The notes beneath the pieces are model-generated. The model was not told the origin of the DNA and did no database searches. It worked only from the letters and a program-made list of their open reading frames with translations. This document shows, one piece after another, positions 51,186 through 58,715 of a stretch of DNA of 58,752 nucleotides (position 1 is its first letter; the number at the start of each line of letters is the position of its first letter). Position numbers and translations under genes: made by a program. This DNA is from Pseudomonadota bacterium (GTDB lineage Bacteria > Pseudomonadota > Alphaproteobacteria > Rhizobiales > Devosiaceae), in the NCBI GenBank assembly GCA_023431205.1, contig JAEYXQ010000155.1, positions 1 through 58,752 on the forward strand, in the 5' to 3' direction.

Positions 51186-52214
51186 ATGACGCCGAACCTC
51201 CTCACTGTCGAAGGCCTCAAGGCCTACTATCAGATGAACTATTTCGGCGTGGAACGCGAAGTGCGCGCCGTCGACGACATCACCATGACCGTCCGCCGTG
51301 GCGAGGTCTATGGCATCGCTGGCGAGAGTTCGTCGGGCAAGACCAGTTTCATCAAGGTGCTCGCCGCCGCCGTCCGGCCGCCGCTGCGCGTGGTCGCCGG
51401 CACCGCGCGCTTCGACTTCAAGACCGGTCCGATCGACGTCGCCCATGCCAGTCGGCAGCAAATCGAGGCGGTCCGCTGGAAGAGCCTGAGCTACATCATG
51501 CAGGGCTCGATGAGCGTGCTCAACCCGGTGCGCCGCATCGGCAATACCTTCCGGGACTTCGCCCAGCGGCCGCTCGGCCTGTCCGGCCGGGCCTTCGAGG
51601 ACCGGGTGATTCAGCACCTTGCCCGTCTCAAGCTGCCGCCCGATGTGCTGCGCGCCTATCCGCACGAACTCTCCGGCGGCATGCGCCAGCGGGTCACTAT
51701 CGGCCTCGCCACCGTCTGCCACCCCGAATTCGTCATCGCCGACGAGCCCACCACTGCCCTCGACGTGGTGGTGCAGAAGGAGGTGCTGAGCCTGATCCGC
51801 GACATCCAGCGCGAGATGAACTCTTCCGTCGTCTTCGTTACCCACGACATGAGCGTGCACGCCAACATGGCCGACCGTGTGGGCATCATCTATGCCGGCC
51901 GCCTGGTGGAGGAGGGGCCCACCCGCCAGATGTTCTTTGCCCCCAAACACCCCTACACGGCGCATCTGGTGGCGAGCCTCCCGCGCATCGGCGACACCAC
52001 CCAGCGCCCGGCCCTCGAGGGGCGGCCGCCGAATCTTGCCGACCCATCGCAAGGCTGCCGTTTCCACCCGCGCTGTCCGCTTGCCATCGACAAGTGTCGG
52101 CAGCAGGTGCCGCCGCTCGAAACCGTTGCCCCGGATCACCGCACCGCCTGCTGGCGCTGGCGCGAGGTTACCCTCCTGGTCGATGCCAGCGCCCCGGCGG
52201 GAGTGCCCGCATGA
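51186..52214 (+). CDS. Opp-type ABC transporter ATP-binding protein (OppD-like)
   Basis: A 342-residue ATPase. Walker A is 'GESSSGKTS' near 43-51, the Q-loop is 'SYIMQGSMSVLNP', the signature 'ELSGGMRQRVTIGLATVC' and Walker B 'FVIADEPTTALDVV'. The C-terminal oligopeptide-type extension carries the cysteine set 'CRFHPRCPLAIDKCR...C', which may hold an iron-sulfur cluster as in other OppD-like proteins. Notably, Walker A has serines in place of the usual Gly residues (GESSSGKT rather than GESGSGKS). GGGAG precedes the ATG. Its stop overlaps the next gene (ATGA). Confidence 0.9.
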   Translation: MTPNLLTVEGLKAYYQMNYFGVEREVRAVDDITMTVRRGEVYGIAGESSSGKTSFIKVLAAAVRPPLRVVAGTARFDFKTGPIDVAHASRQQIEAVRWKSLSYIMQGSMSVLNPVRRIGNTFRDFAQRPLGLSGRAFEDRVIQHLARLKLPPDVLRAYPHELSGGMRQRVTIGLATVCHPEFVIADEPTTALDVVVQKEVLSLIRDIQREMNSSVVFVTHDMSVHANMADRVGIIYAGRLVEEGPTRQMFFAPKHPYTAHLVASLPRIGDTTQRPALEGRPPNLADPSQGCRFHPRCPLAIDKCRQQVPPLETVAPDHRTACWRWREVTLLVDASAPAGVPA

Positions 52215-53125
52215 CGACGCTGCTCGATGTCCGCGATGTCTCCAAGCGCTTCACCATGGGCGGCATCTTCGGTCGCCGGGTCGTCGAGGCGGTGGTGGAT
52301 GCCAGCTTCTCGCTCAGCGCCGAGACACCGGAGATATTCACCATCATCGGTGAGTCCGGATCGGGCAAGACCACGCTCGCGCGCATGATCCTCGGCCTCG
52401 AGGACCCCACCAGCGGCGAGATCCGCTTCCGCGGCCGGAAGGTGGAGCGGCGCGGGGGCCGCGCCAGTCGGCTCGAGTTCATGAAGAACGTCCAGCCGGT
52501 GTTCCAGAACCCGTTTGAAGCGTTCAACCCGCTCAACAAGATCGAGCGTTATCTGGAATCCACCGCCCGCCGCTTCCTCGACACATCGGATCGCGCGGTG
52601 ATCGATCGCGCCATGGACGAAGCGCTGCAGAAGGTGGGCCTCAGCCTGGTCGAAGTCCGCGGGCGTTTCCCGCATGAGATGAGTGGCGGCCAGTTGCAGC
52701 GTTGCGCCATCGCCCGCGCCCTCATTCCCAACCCGCCGCTGCTGGTCGCCGACGAGCCGGTGTCCATGGTCGACGCCTCGCTGCGCATGAGCATCGTCAA
52801 CCTGCTCCGCAGCCTGCGTGACGACTTCGGCGTCAGCGTGATCTACATCACCCACGACCTCGCCACCGCCTACTACATCTCCAACCGCCTGATGATCATG
52901 CAGCGCGGCCACATCGTGGAAATGGGCGATGCCCGCACGGTGCTCGACAATCCCGAGCATCCGTATTCGCGATTGCTGAAGGCGTCCGTGCTGTCGACCG
53001 ACGACGCCGGTGCCGGCAAGCTGGCGACCGATCCGGACACGGTGAAGGAGGTCACGGCACTGGCCGCAAGACCGGGCCGGCTTGTCGCCCGGCCGGACGG
53101 TCGGGACGTTCGCGTTTACGGGTGA
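52211..53125 (+). CDS. Opp-type ABC transporter ATP-binding protein (OppF-like)
   Basis: A 304-residue ATPase. It shows Walker A 'GESGSGKTT' near 46-54, Q-loop 'NVQPVFQNPFEAFNP', signature 'EMSGGQLQRCAIARALI' and Walker B 'LLVADEPVSMVD', then the H-loop 'VIYITHDLATAYYI'. ATG 52211 overlaps the oppD-like stop; the frame is open much further upstream on the same strand but only as an antiparallel-frame artefact inside the previous genes. The C-terminus is shorter than in OppD, as usual. It is the last gene of the importer operon. Confidence 0.9.
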   Translation: MTTLLDVRDVSKRFTMGGIFGRRVVEAVVDASFSLSAETPEIFTIIGESGSGKTTLARMILGLEDPTSGEIRFRGRKVERRGGRASRLEFMKNVQPVFQNPFEAFNPLNKIERYLESTARRFLDTSDRAVIDRAMDEALQKVGLSLVEVRGRFPHEMSGGQLQRCAIARALIPNPPLLVADEPVSMVDASLRMSIVNLLRSLRDDFGVSVIYITHDLATAYYISNRLMIMQRGHIVEMGDARTVLDNPEHPYSRLLKASVLSTDDAGAGKLATDPDTVKEVTALAARPGRLVARPDGRDVRVYG

Positions 53126-53135
53126 CCACCGCGCG

Positions 53136-53873
53136 TCAGCCGTGGCCGCGCCGTTGCACCAGCTTCTCCACCAGCCTCAGCCCCTCGGTGACTGCAACGC
53201 CGATGGCGGCGAGCGTGAGCACCACCACGAAATACTCGGCCATGCGGAAGCTGTTGCCGTAAAGCGCCAGCAGGCCGCCGAGACCCTGTATGGCGGTATA
53301 GAGTTCAGCCACCACCGTGCTGATTAGCCCGATGGTGGCGCCGATCCTGAGGCCCGTGACGATGGCGGGGAGGGCCCCAGGCACCATGATGCGGCTGAAC
53401 ACCGCCCACCGTCCCGCCCGGACGGATCGGGCCATTTCCAGCAGCGACGGATCGGTCTGGGTCACGCCGGAATAGGTGTTGAGCAGGATCGGCATCAACG
53501 CGCCGAGGAAGACCACCATCAGCTTGGCCTCGGTGCCGATGCCAAGCAGGGCGATGATGAGCGGAATGAATGCCACCCGTGGCGTGGCAGCGAGCGCGTA
53601 GGCGAAGGGATCGAGAACCCGGCCGAAGGTGCGCCACGCCCCCATGGCAACCCCGAGGGGGAGGGCCACCAGCGCCGCCAGTACGAACCCGAGCAGGAAC
53701 ACCAGCAGGCTGTCCGCGATCGCCGGCAGTAGTTGGCCGTTCTGGATCAGGCGCAGCCCCGCAGCCAGCGTAATATCCGGGGCTGGGATGAACGGAGACG
53801 CCAGCAGTTCCGCAAGCGCCCACCACGCGGCGACAAGACCGACAAGCACCAGCGCCCGCAATCCCCCGATCAT
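53136..53873 (-). CDS. SsuC/TauC-type ABC transporter permease
   Basis: A 245-residue inner-membrane permease with six helices. 'FAYALAATPRVAFIPLIIAL' and 'EMARSVRAGRWAVFSRIMVP' followed by 'GALPAIVTGLRIGATIGLIS' are the conserved regions of the nitrate/sulfonate/taurine class. It is divergent from the binding-protein and ATPase genes, with a 126-bp gap, an unusual split of such a system over two strands. The ligand is unknown; this class handles sulfonates, thiamin precursors and other small molecules. GCGGGAG lies about 11 bases before ATG. Confidence 0.85.
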   Translation of the reverse strand: MIGGLRALVLVGLVAAWWALAELLASPFIPAPDITLAAGLRLIQNGQLLPAIADSLLVFLLGFVLAALVALPLGVAMGAWRTFGRVLDPFAYALAATPRVAFIPLIIALLGIGTEAKLMVVFLGALMPILLNTYSGVTQTDPSLLEMARSVRAGRWAVFSRIMVPGALPAIVTGLRIGATIGLISTVVAELYTAIQGLGGLLALYGNSFRMAEYFVVVLTLAAIGVAVTEGLRLVEKLVQRRGHG

Positions 53874-53999
53874 GCCAGTTCAAGCTCCCGCCGCTCGCAA
53901 GCGACCTTCATTCCACGCCGCTCTCCGGTTACAAGCCCCTACCACGCCAGCCGCTGCACAGCGACTCGGCGCCGATTGCACTCAACCGGAGATTCCCGC

Positions 54000-55028
54000 G
54001 TGTCGGTTCGTCTTGCTGCCGGGCTCCTGGCCGGTCTCATCGGCCTCTCTGCCGCATTCGCCGAGCCATCTGCAATGGCGGCGCCGTTCCGCCTCATCGT
54101 CACCGACCTCGAGCCGCCGCTGGTGCCGAACTCGGTCATGGAACTGGCGCTGACCGGAGGTTACTTCGCCCGCGAAGGGGTCGAGGTGGAACTGGTGCGG
54201 GTGCAGCAGACGCCATCCGCCATTGCCGCCATGGCGGCTGGGGAGGGGGAGATGGCCAATATCGGGCTCGACGCCCTGCTGCAGCTCCACGCGCGCGGCG
54301 CCACCGACCTGAAGGCGGTGATGTCCCCCAACAAGTCGCTGCCCTTCCTGATTGCGGGATCCTCGGACATCGCCAGCGTCGGCAATCTCTCCGGCCGCAG
54401 CTTCGGCGTCGGCCGTCTTGGCAGCCTCGACCATTCGCTGAGCCTCAAGGTGCTGGAGGCGGCGCAGGTCGACACGGCTACGCTCGCCATCGTGCCGCTG
54501 GGGCAGCCGAATGTCAGAGCGCAGGCCCTGGCCGCCGGCCGTGTCGATGCCACCACCATGTCCATCGGCGTCTGGCTGACCCTGCCGGAGCGCGATGGGC
54601 TGCAGGTGCTGGTCGACCAGGAAGCCTACTACCGGGCAGCGCCCGTGGTGAACAAGGTCAACGTCGTGTCACAAGAAGTGTTGGCGGAGCGCGGCGACGA
54701 AGTGCGGGCGGTGATCCGCGCGCTGGTGCGCGCCTCGCGTGACTTCGCTGCCGAGCCGCAGCTCTGGCCCGCCGCCATGGCGGAATTGCTGCCGCATGTG
54801 GAGCGGAGCACGCTCGACGATCTCGCCGCCAGCTTCGAGGGAAGCTGGAGCGTCAACGGCGGATTGAGCCGCAGCGAACTGGAGTTTTCGGCCGACTGGC
54901 TGTTTCGGGGCCTCGACTTCGAGGGGCTGGACCACGTCGCGCTCGAGACCTGGGTCGACTTTGCCCCCCTCGACCAGGTGTTGTCCGAACTCGGCACCGA
55001 CCCGAGTGCCGATGCTACCGACCGCTGA
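54000..55028 (+). CDS. NMT1/SsuA-type ABC transporter binding protein
   Basis: A 342-residue periplasmic binding protein. GTG 54000 follows CGGAGA and opens a signal peptide (MSVRLAAGLLAGLIGLSAAF). 'LVPNSVMELALTGGYFAREG' then 'VEVELVRVQQTPSAIAAMAA' and 'GEGEMANIGLDALLQLHARG' is the standard start of the NMT1/SsuA fold, followed by 'LSGRSFGVGRLGSLDHSLSL'. Candidate ligands are sulfonates, thiamin precursors or similar small molecules. The stop overlaps the ATPase gene (TGATG). Confidence 0.85.
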   Translation: MSVRLAAGLLAGLIGLSAAFAEPSAMAAPFRLIVTDLEPPLVPNSVMELALTGGYFAREGVEVELVRVQQTPSAIAAMAAGEGEMANIGLDALLQLHARGATDLKAVMSPNKSLPFLIAGSSDIASVGNLSGRSFGVGRLGSLDHSLSLKVLEAAQVDTATLAIVPLGQPNVRAQALAAGRVDATTMSIGVWLTLPERDGLQVLVDQEAYYRAAPVVNKVNVVSQEVLAERGDEVRAVIRALVRASRDFAAEPQLWPAAMAELLPHVERSTLDDLAASFEGSWSVNGGLSRSELEFSADWLFRGLDFEGLDHVALETWVDFAPLDQVLSELGTDPSADATDR

Positions 55029-55840
55029 TGGGTGCCCCATCCCCTCCAGCCGCCGTCGAACTGCGCCACGTCAGCCTCAGCTTCTCCGGCCGGGACAAGG
55101 AGGTCGAAGCCCTGCGCGATCTCAGTTTTGCGGTGGAGCGCGGACGTTTCGCTGCCATCCTCGGCCCCTCCGGATGCGGCAAGACCACGCTGCTACGCCT
55201 CTGTGACGGGCTGATGCAGCCCAGCAGCGGCGAGGTCCTGGTGCACGGGGCGGCACCCCTGCCGGGCCTTCAGATCGGCTTCGTCTTCCAGGCCTTCCGC
55301 CTCATTCCCTGGGAATCGGCACTGCGCAACGTCGAGTTCGGGCTGCTCGGCACCGGTTTGAACTCTGCTGAGCGGCTGGAGCGGGCGCGTCACTATCTCG
55401 ATCTGGTCGGCCTCTCACGCTTCCCGGACGCGCGGCCGGCAGAACTGTCCGGCGGCATGCGTCAACGGGTGGCACTCGCCCGCGCTTTGGCCCCCGAGCC
55501 GAGCCTGCTGCTGATGGATGAACCCTTTGCCAGCCTCGACGCCCAAAGCCGCGAACTCATGCAGCTGGAGCTCCTGCGCATCTGGCAGGCGCGCACCCCG
55601 ACAGTGCTGTTCGTCACCCACAGCGTCGACGAGGCAATCCTGCTGGCCGACGAGATCCTGCTGATGGCGCCTCGCCCCGGGCGGATGGTGGAGCGTGTTA
55701 CCGTCGACCTGCCGCGGCCGCGGGGCCACTACGATGTCCGGGCGGACAGCCGCTTCATCGAGTTGCGCTCGTTTCTCTGGCAGCGGCTGCGGGAGATGGT
55801 GCTCTCCGATCCCCTGTCCGACTTCTACCAACCCGGCTAG
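55028..55840 (+). CDS. SsuB/TauB-type ABC transporter ATP-binding protein
   Basis: A 270-residue ATPase. Walker A is 'GPSGCGKTT' near 48-56, Q-loop 'GFVFQAFRLIPW', signature 'ELSGGMRQRVALARALA', Walker B 'LLLMDEPFASLD' and H-loop 'VLFVTHSVDEAILLAD'. 'LMAPRPGRMVERVTVDLPRP' is characteristic of the SsuB/TauB/NrtD class. It is coupled by TGATG to the binding protein; the permease is the divergent gene at 53136-53873. The last 4 bp overlap the convergent HD-domain gene. Confidence 0.92.
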   Translation: MGAPSPPAAVELRHVSLSFSGRDKEVEALRDLSFAVERGRFAAILGPSGCGKTTLLRLCDGLMQPSSGEVLVHGAAPLPGLQIGFVFQAFRLIPWESALRNVEFGLLGTGLNSAERLERARHYLDLVGLSRFPDARPAELSGGMRQRVALARALAPEPSLLLMDEPFASLDAQSRELMQLELLRIWQARTPTVLFVTHSVDEAILLADEILLMAPRPGRMVERVTVDLPRPRGHYDVRADSRFIELRSFLWQRLREMVLSDPLSDFYQPG

Positions 55841-56337
55841 ATGTTGGAAGCGGCCCGCTGCCATAGCGTCGGGTCCCCCTCCTTCAGCACCTCCAGCAGC
55901 GCCTCCTTCTCGCGCCGGTAGACGGGCCAGAAGCTGCGGTCGTGCTTGGCGATGATCAGGGTGTTGTCGATCAGGTCGGCCAGCTTGACGGTCTTGGCTT
56001 CGGGCGGTGCCTTGGCGGTATGCAGCAGGTCGAGATGCTTGCGCTTGCGCCGGTTTCCATCAGTGGGTCTGGAGACGTCCGTCAGCCATCCCACCAGATC
56101 CGCCACCACCGGCCCGAACTCCGCCTCGATCTCCTTGATCGTCACCGGCGTATCCTCCACCACGTCGTGCAGCAGCGCTGCCGCGATCATCTCCGGTGTG
56201 TGCGGCACTGAACGGACCAGTTCGGCGACCGCGATCGGATGCACGATATAGGGCTCGCCCGTATACTTGCGCCGCTGGTCGATGGCGCCATGCGCCTCGG
56301 TGGCGAAGGCGCGGGTCCGCCGCTCGAGGTCGGTCAT
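55837..56337 (-). CDS. small SpoT-like HD-domain hydrolase
   Basis: A 166-residue protein that consists only of the HD domain of RelA/SpoT proteins. 'YTGEPYIVHPIAVAELV' holds the first His, 'AALLHDVVEDTPVTIKEIEA' holds the HD and ED pairs that bind Mn2+, and 'TVKLADLIDNTLIIA' is the final metal and base-contact motif. Members of this small class (MESH1-like) hydrolyse (p)ppGpp or related nucleotides. The synthetase and TGS domains are absent. ATG 56337 has AAAGGAG upstream. Alternative: a related nucleotide pyrophosphohydrolase without ppGpp specificity. Confidence 0.8.
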   Translation of the reverse strand: MTDLERRTRAFATEAHGAIDQRRKYTGEPYIVHPIAVAELVRSVPHTPEMIAAALLHDVVEDTPVTIKEIEAEFGPVVADLVGWLTDVSRPTDGNRRKRKHLDLLHTAKAPPEAKTVKLADLIDNTLIIAKHDRSFWPVYRREKEALLEVLKEGDPTLWQRAASNI

Positions 56338-56468
56338 CGCTTCTCCTTTCGGGTCCAACTGCAGTAACCGCTCCGCACCTGCGACCTTTTCCTAGTGGAC
56401 AGCAGCGGCTGAACCTTTTCAATACCGAGGCGCCGGCCGTGCCTTGGCGGCGCCTGGAATGGAGCACC

Positions 56469-57677
56469 ATGTCTTCACTCACCGAGGAGTTGCGCGACGC
56501 GTTCGACGTCAGGGGGCGGGGCCTGCAGCCGCAGGGACTCCGCCGCGCCAACGAGCGGGCCGTGCTGACGGTGGTCGCCTTCTACCCGGGATCCTCCAAT
56601 GCCGAGATTGCCCGCCGGGCCGGACTGGCGCCGCAAACCGTGTCGGCGATCCTCAGCGATTGCGAGCAGGTCGGGCTGATCGAGCGTGGCGAGGTCCTGC
56701 GCGGCCGGCGCGGCCAGCCCGCGACGCCCATCTTTCTGCGCGCCGATGGAGCCTTCGGCATTGGCGTGGAGATCGGCTGGCGTCACGCCGAGGTGTTGCT
56801 GCTCGACCTGCATGCGCAGGTCCGAGCCCGCCAGCGCCTTCACTACAGCTATCCCTATGCAGCGACCATCGTGACCTCACTGGGCGCCGCCATCGCCAAG
56901 CTCCGCTCTTCCCTTCCTGACGCGGCACAGGCGCGACTTGCCGATGCGGGGGTGGCCCTGCCGCTCGAGATGCTGGCCGGTCTCGAGCGGTTCGGCGCGC
57001 CTCCCGAGCAGGTGGCCCTATGGGCCGAACTCGATCTTGCCGGGGAGCTGCAGGCTGAAACAGGGCTCGACGTTTCGGTGCTCGACTGCGGCAGCGCTGC
57101 GGCCTGGGCGCAGGTGGTCCACCACGAGGCGCCGCGGCCCGCCCGCTTCATCCACTTCTTCCTCGGCAACGATATCGCCGCGGCCCGCCTGGGAGAGGGT
57201 CTTGCCTGGGAAGGACCTCTTGGTGTTGCGGCCAATCTGGGCGACATGCTCGTGTCGGATCACAAGGGGCAGTTGCTGCCGGCCCATCAACTGGCGTCGC
57301 TATCCTCTCTTGCGGCGATTGCTGGCCCCGCCATACCGGAGCACCTGCCTCCGCACGAATGGGACTATGACGGCGTGGGTCCAATCCTCGACCGCTGGAT
57401 CGACCAGGCCGCCGGCGCCCTGGCGAGCGTGATCTACAACACCACCACGGTCTCCGCCGCTGGGCTTGCGATCATCGATGGATTGTTGCCGGAGCCCCTG
57501 CTGCGCCGGCTGATCGAGGCCACTGAAACGGCTCTGGGCGGCCTGCCGGTCGGCGCTCGGCCCGTGCCGCGCCTCCAGGCGGGTCAACTCGGGGCGGTCG
57601 CTGCTGCGGTTGGTGCGGCTGAACTACCGATCTACCGTCGCTACTTCTCGCGCGCTTTCGCCGACATCGCCGGCTGA
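56469..57677 (+). CDS. ROK-type (XylR/NagC-like) transcriptional regulator
   Basis: A 402-residue regulator. The N-terminal winged helix at about 22-75 reads 'RRANERAVLTVVAFYPGSSN' then 'AEIARRAGLAPQTVSAILSD'. The ROK-like domain follows: 'FGIGVEIGWRHAEVLLLDLH', 'LDCGSAAAWAQVVHHEAP' and 'RFIHFFLGNDIAAARLGEGL'. The sugar-kinase zinc motif CXCGXXGCXE is not seen, so this is probably a sensor without kinase activity. ATG 56469 follows TGGAGC. The last 54 bp overlap the antisense HU/IHF-like gene. Target genes are unknown. Confidence 0.85.
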   Translation: MSSLTEELRDAFDVRGRGLQPQGLRRANERAVLTVVAFYPGSSNAEIARRAGLAPQTVSAILSDCEQVGLIERGEVLRGRRGQPATPIFLRADGAFGIGVEIGWRHAEVLLLDLHAQVRARQRLHYSYPYAATIVTSLGAAIAKLRSSLPDAAQARLADAGVALPLEMLAGLERFGAPPEQVALWAELDLAGELQAETGLDVSVLDCGSAAAWAQVVHHEAPRPARFIHFFLGNDIAAARLGEGLAWEGPLGVAANLGDMLVSDHKGQLLPAHQLASLSSLAAIAGPAIPEHLPPHEWDYDGVGPILDRWIDQAAGALASVIYNTTTVSAAGLAIIDGLLPEPLLRRLIEATETALGGLPVGARPVPRLQAGQLGAVAAAVGAAELPIYRRYFSRAFADIAG

Positions 57678-57968
57678 CACCCGCGCGGCCAAGGCCTGCC
57701 TGAGCTGGGCGCTTGGCGTGAACACCACCGTGTGCCGTGGGGAGATTTCGTGCTCGGTGCCGGTGCGTGGATTGCGGCCGGTCCGCGCCGCACGGGAGCG
57801 AACCTGAAGCGAACCGAAACCGGTCAGCTTCACCGTTTCGCACTCCATCAGCGCCGCGCCCATCAGTCGGAGCATGTCGTCGAGCAGGTCGGAAATTTCG
57901 GCCCGCGGCAGACCTGTTTCGGCCACCGCCCCGCCAATCAGATCCGCTCGCGTCCTGGTTGTACTCAC
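57624..57968 (-). CDS. HU/IHF family DNA-binding protein (IHF-alpha-like)
   Basis: A 114-residue nucleoid protein. 'TRADLIGGAVAETGLPRAEI' and 'LDDMLRLMGAALMECETVKL' form the helical dimer part. 'TGFGSLQVRSRAARTGRNPR' then 'TGTEHEISPRHTVVFTPS' is the beta-arm region with the conserved RxGRNPxTG motif that inserts into the minor groove. The C-terminus is longer than the usual 90-100 residues by about 15. GTG 57968 has AAGGTG upstream. Its 3' end lies inside the ROK regulator gene on the other strand (54 bp). Confidence 0.88.
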   Translation of the reverse strand: MSTTRTRADLIGGAVAETGLPRAEISDLLDDMLRLMGAALMECETVKLTGFGSLQVRSRAARTGRNPRTGTEHEISPRHTVVFTPSAQLRQALAARVSAGDVGESAREVATVDR

Positions 57969-58075
57969 GATTCACCTTGGCCCCGGGATAAGTTCATAGT
58001 CCGAACTTAAGTCGTCGTCCAGTGTTCTGCGGTCACATCTGCAAACATGAAGTGTGCGGTCAGGAATTGACACTT

Positions 58076-58092
58076 TTTAGAATGGTTATAAG
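58076..58092 (+). promoter_or_regulatory. candidate Irr-binding ICE box upstream of rirA
   Basis: TTTAGAA-TGG-TTATAAG resembles the rhizobial iron control element TTTAGAA-N3-TTCTAAA; the second arm matches at five of seven positions. A TTGACA (58067-58072), possibly the -35 box, lies just upstream, so bound Irr would sit on the promoter. In rhizobia Irr and RirA are interlinked, which fits. Confidence 0.5.
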
Positions 58093-58119
58093 GTGTGATT
58101 TGTACCTGAGAGGCCCGAC

Positions 58120-58593
58120 GTGAGACTCACCCGACAATCCAACTACGCCGTTCGCACCCTGGTCTACTGCGCCGTCAACGAGCCGGGGCTGAGCCGCGTG
58201 GCCGAGATCGCCAAGGCGTACGGGATCTCGGAGCTGTTCCTGTTCAAGCTGATCAAGCCGCTTGTGGAGAATGGGCTGCTCAAGACTGTGCGGGGCCGGC
58301 ATGGTGGCATCCGCCTTGGCAAGCCGGCCGACGAGATCACCTTGCTCGACACCATCCGCCTCACCGAGGAAAACTTCGCTCTCGCCGAGTGTTTCGAGGA
58401 CGGTGCCGATTGCCCGCTGATCGGCGAATGCGACCTCAACGGCGCGCTGCGTGAAGCGCTCGGAGCGTTCTTCGAGGTGCTCGAGGGATATACCATTGCC
58501 GATCTCGCCAGCAAGAAGCGCTCGATCCGCGAGCGCCTCGGCCTGACCACCGCCGAAGCCGTCTCGGAAACGGTGCTCGCCGCCGTCAGCTAA
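58120..58593 (+). CDS. rirA: Rrf2 family iron-responsive regulator RirA
   Basis: A 157-residue iron-sulfur regulator. The Rrf2 winged helix is 'MRLTRQSNYAVRTLVYCAVN' then 'LSRVAEIAKAYGISELFLFK' and 'GLLKTVRGRHGGIRLGKPAD'. Cysteines 91, 98 and 104 ('ECFEDGADCPLIGECDLN') match the three that bind the [4Fe-4S] cluster in rhizobial RirA. 'FFEVLEGYTIADL' is also typical. RirA represses iron-uptake genes when iron is sufficient. GTG 58120 is the start; the distinct RirA start 'MRLTRQ' supports it. An Irr-type box lies upstream. Confidence 0.93.
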   Translation: MRLTRQSNYAVRTLVYCAVNEPGLSRVAEIAKAYGISELFLFKLIKPLVENGLLKTVRGRHGGIRLGKPADEITLLDTIRLTEENFALAECFEDGADCPLIGECDLNGALREALGAFFEVLEGYTIADLASKKRSIRERLGLTTAEAVSETVLAAVS

Positions 58594-58595
58594 GG

Positions 58596-58617
58596 CGCCG
58601 CGGCCCGTGGCGCGGCG
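58596..58617. terminator. hairpin just after rirA
   Basis: CGCCGCG (58596-58602) pairs with CGCGGCG (58611-58617) with an 8-base loop, directly after the stop. There is no T-run, so it may only stabilise the mRNA end. Confidence 0.3.
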
Positions 58618-58715
58618 TCCACGCGACGGAGCGCGCTGCTGCCGTCTTGCCCCGGCTGGCCAGGATCTCCTGACCGGCCTTTCCTTTGCCTTTGGGCTAT
58701 GCTCTATCCGCCGCC

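Noticed and set aside
50742..52139. Minus-strand open frame (465 codons) opposite the Opp permease and ATPase genes
   Set aside because: Both genes on the plus strand have full family motifs. The antisense product is His/Asp-rich low-complexity-like sequence.
51059..52210. Upstream extension of the OppF-like frame
   Set aside because: The frame is open for 384 more codons but they lie in the wrong frame of the permease and OppD-like genes. ATG 52211 with an ATGA overlap is the natural start.
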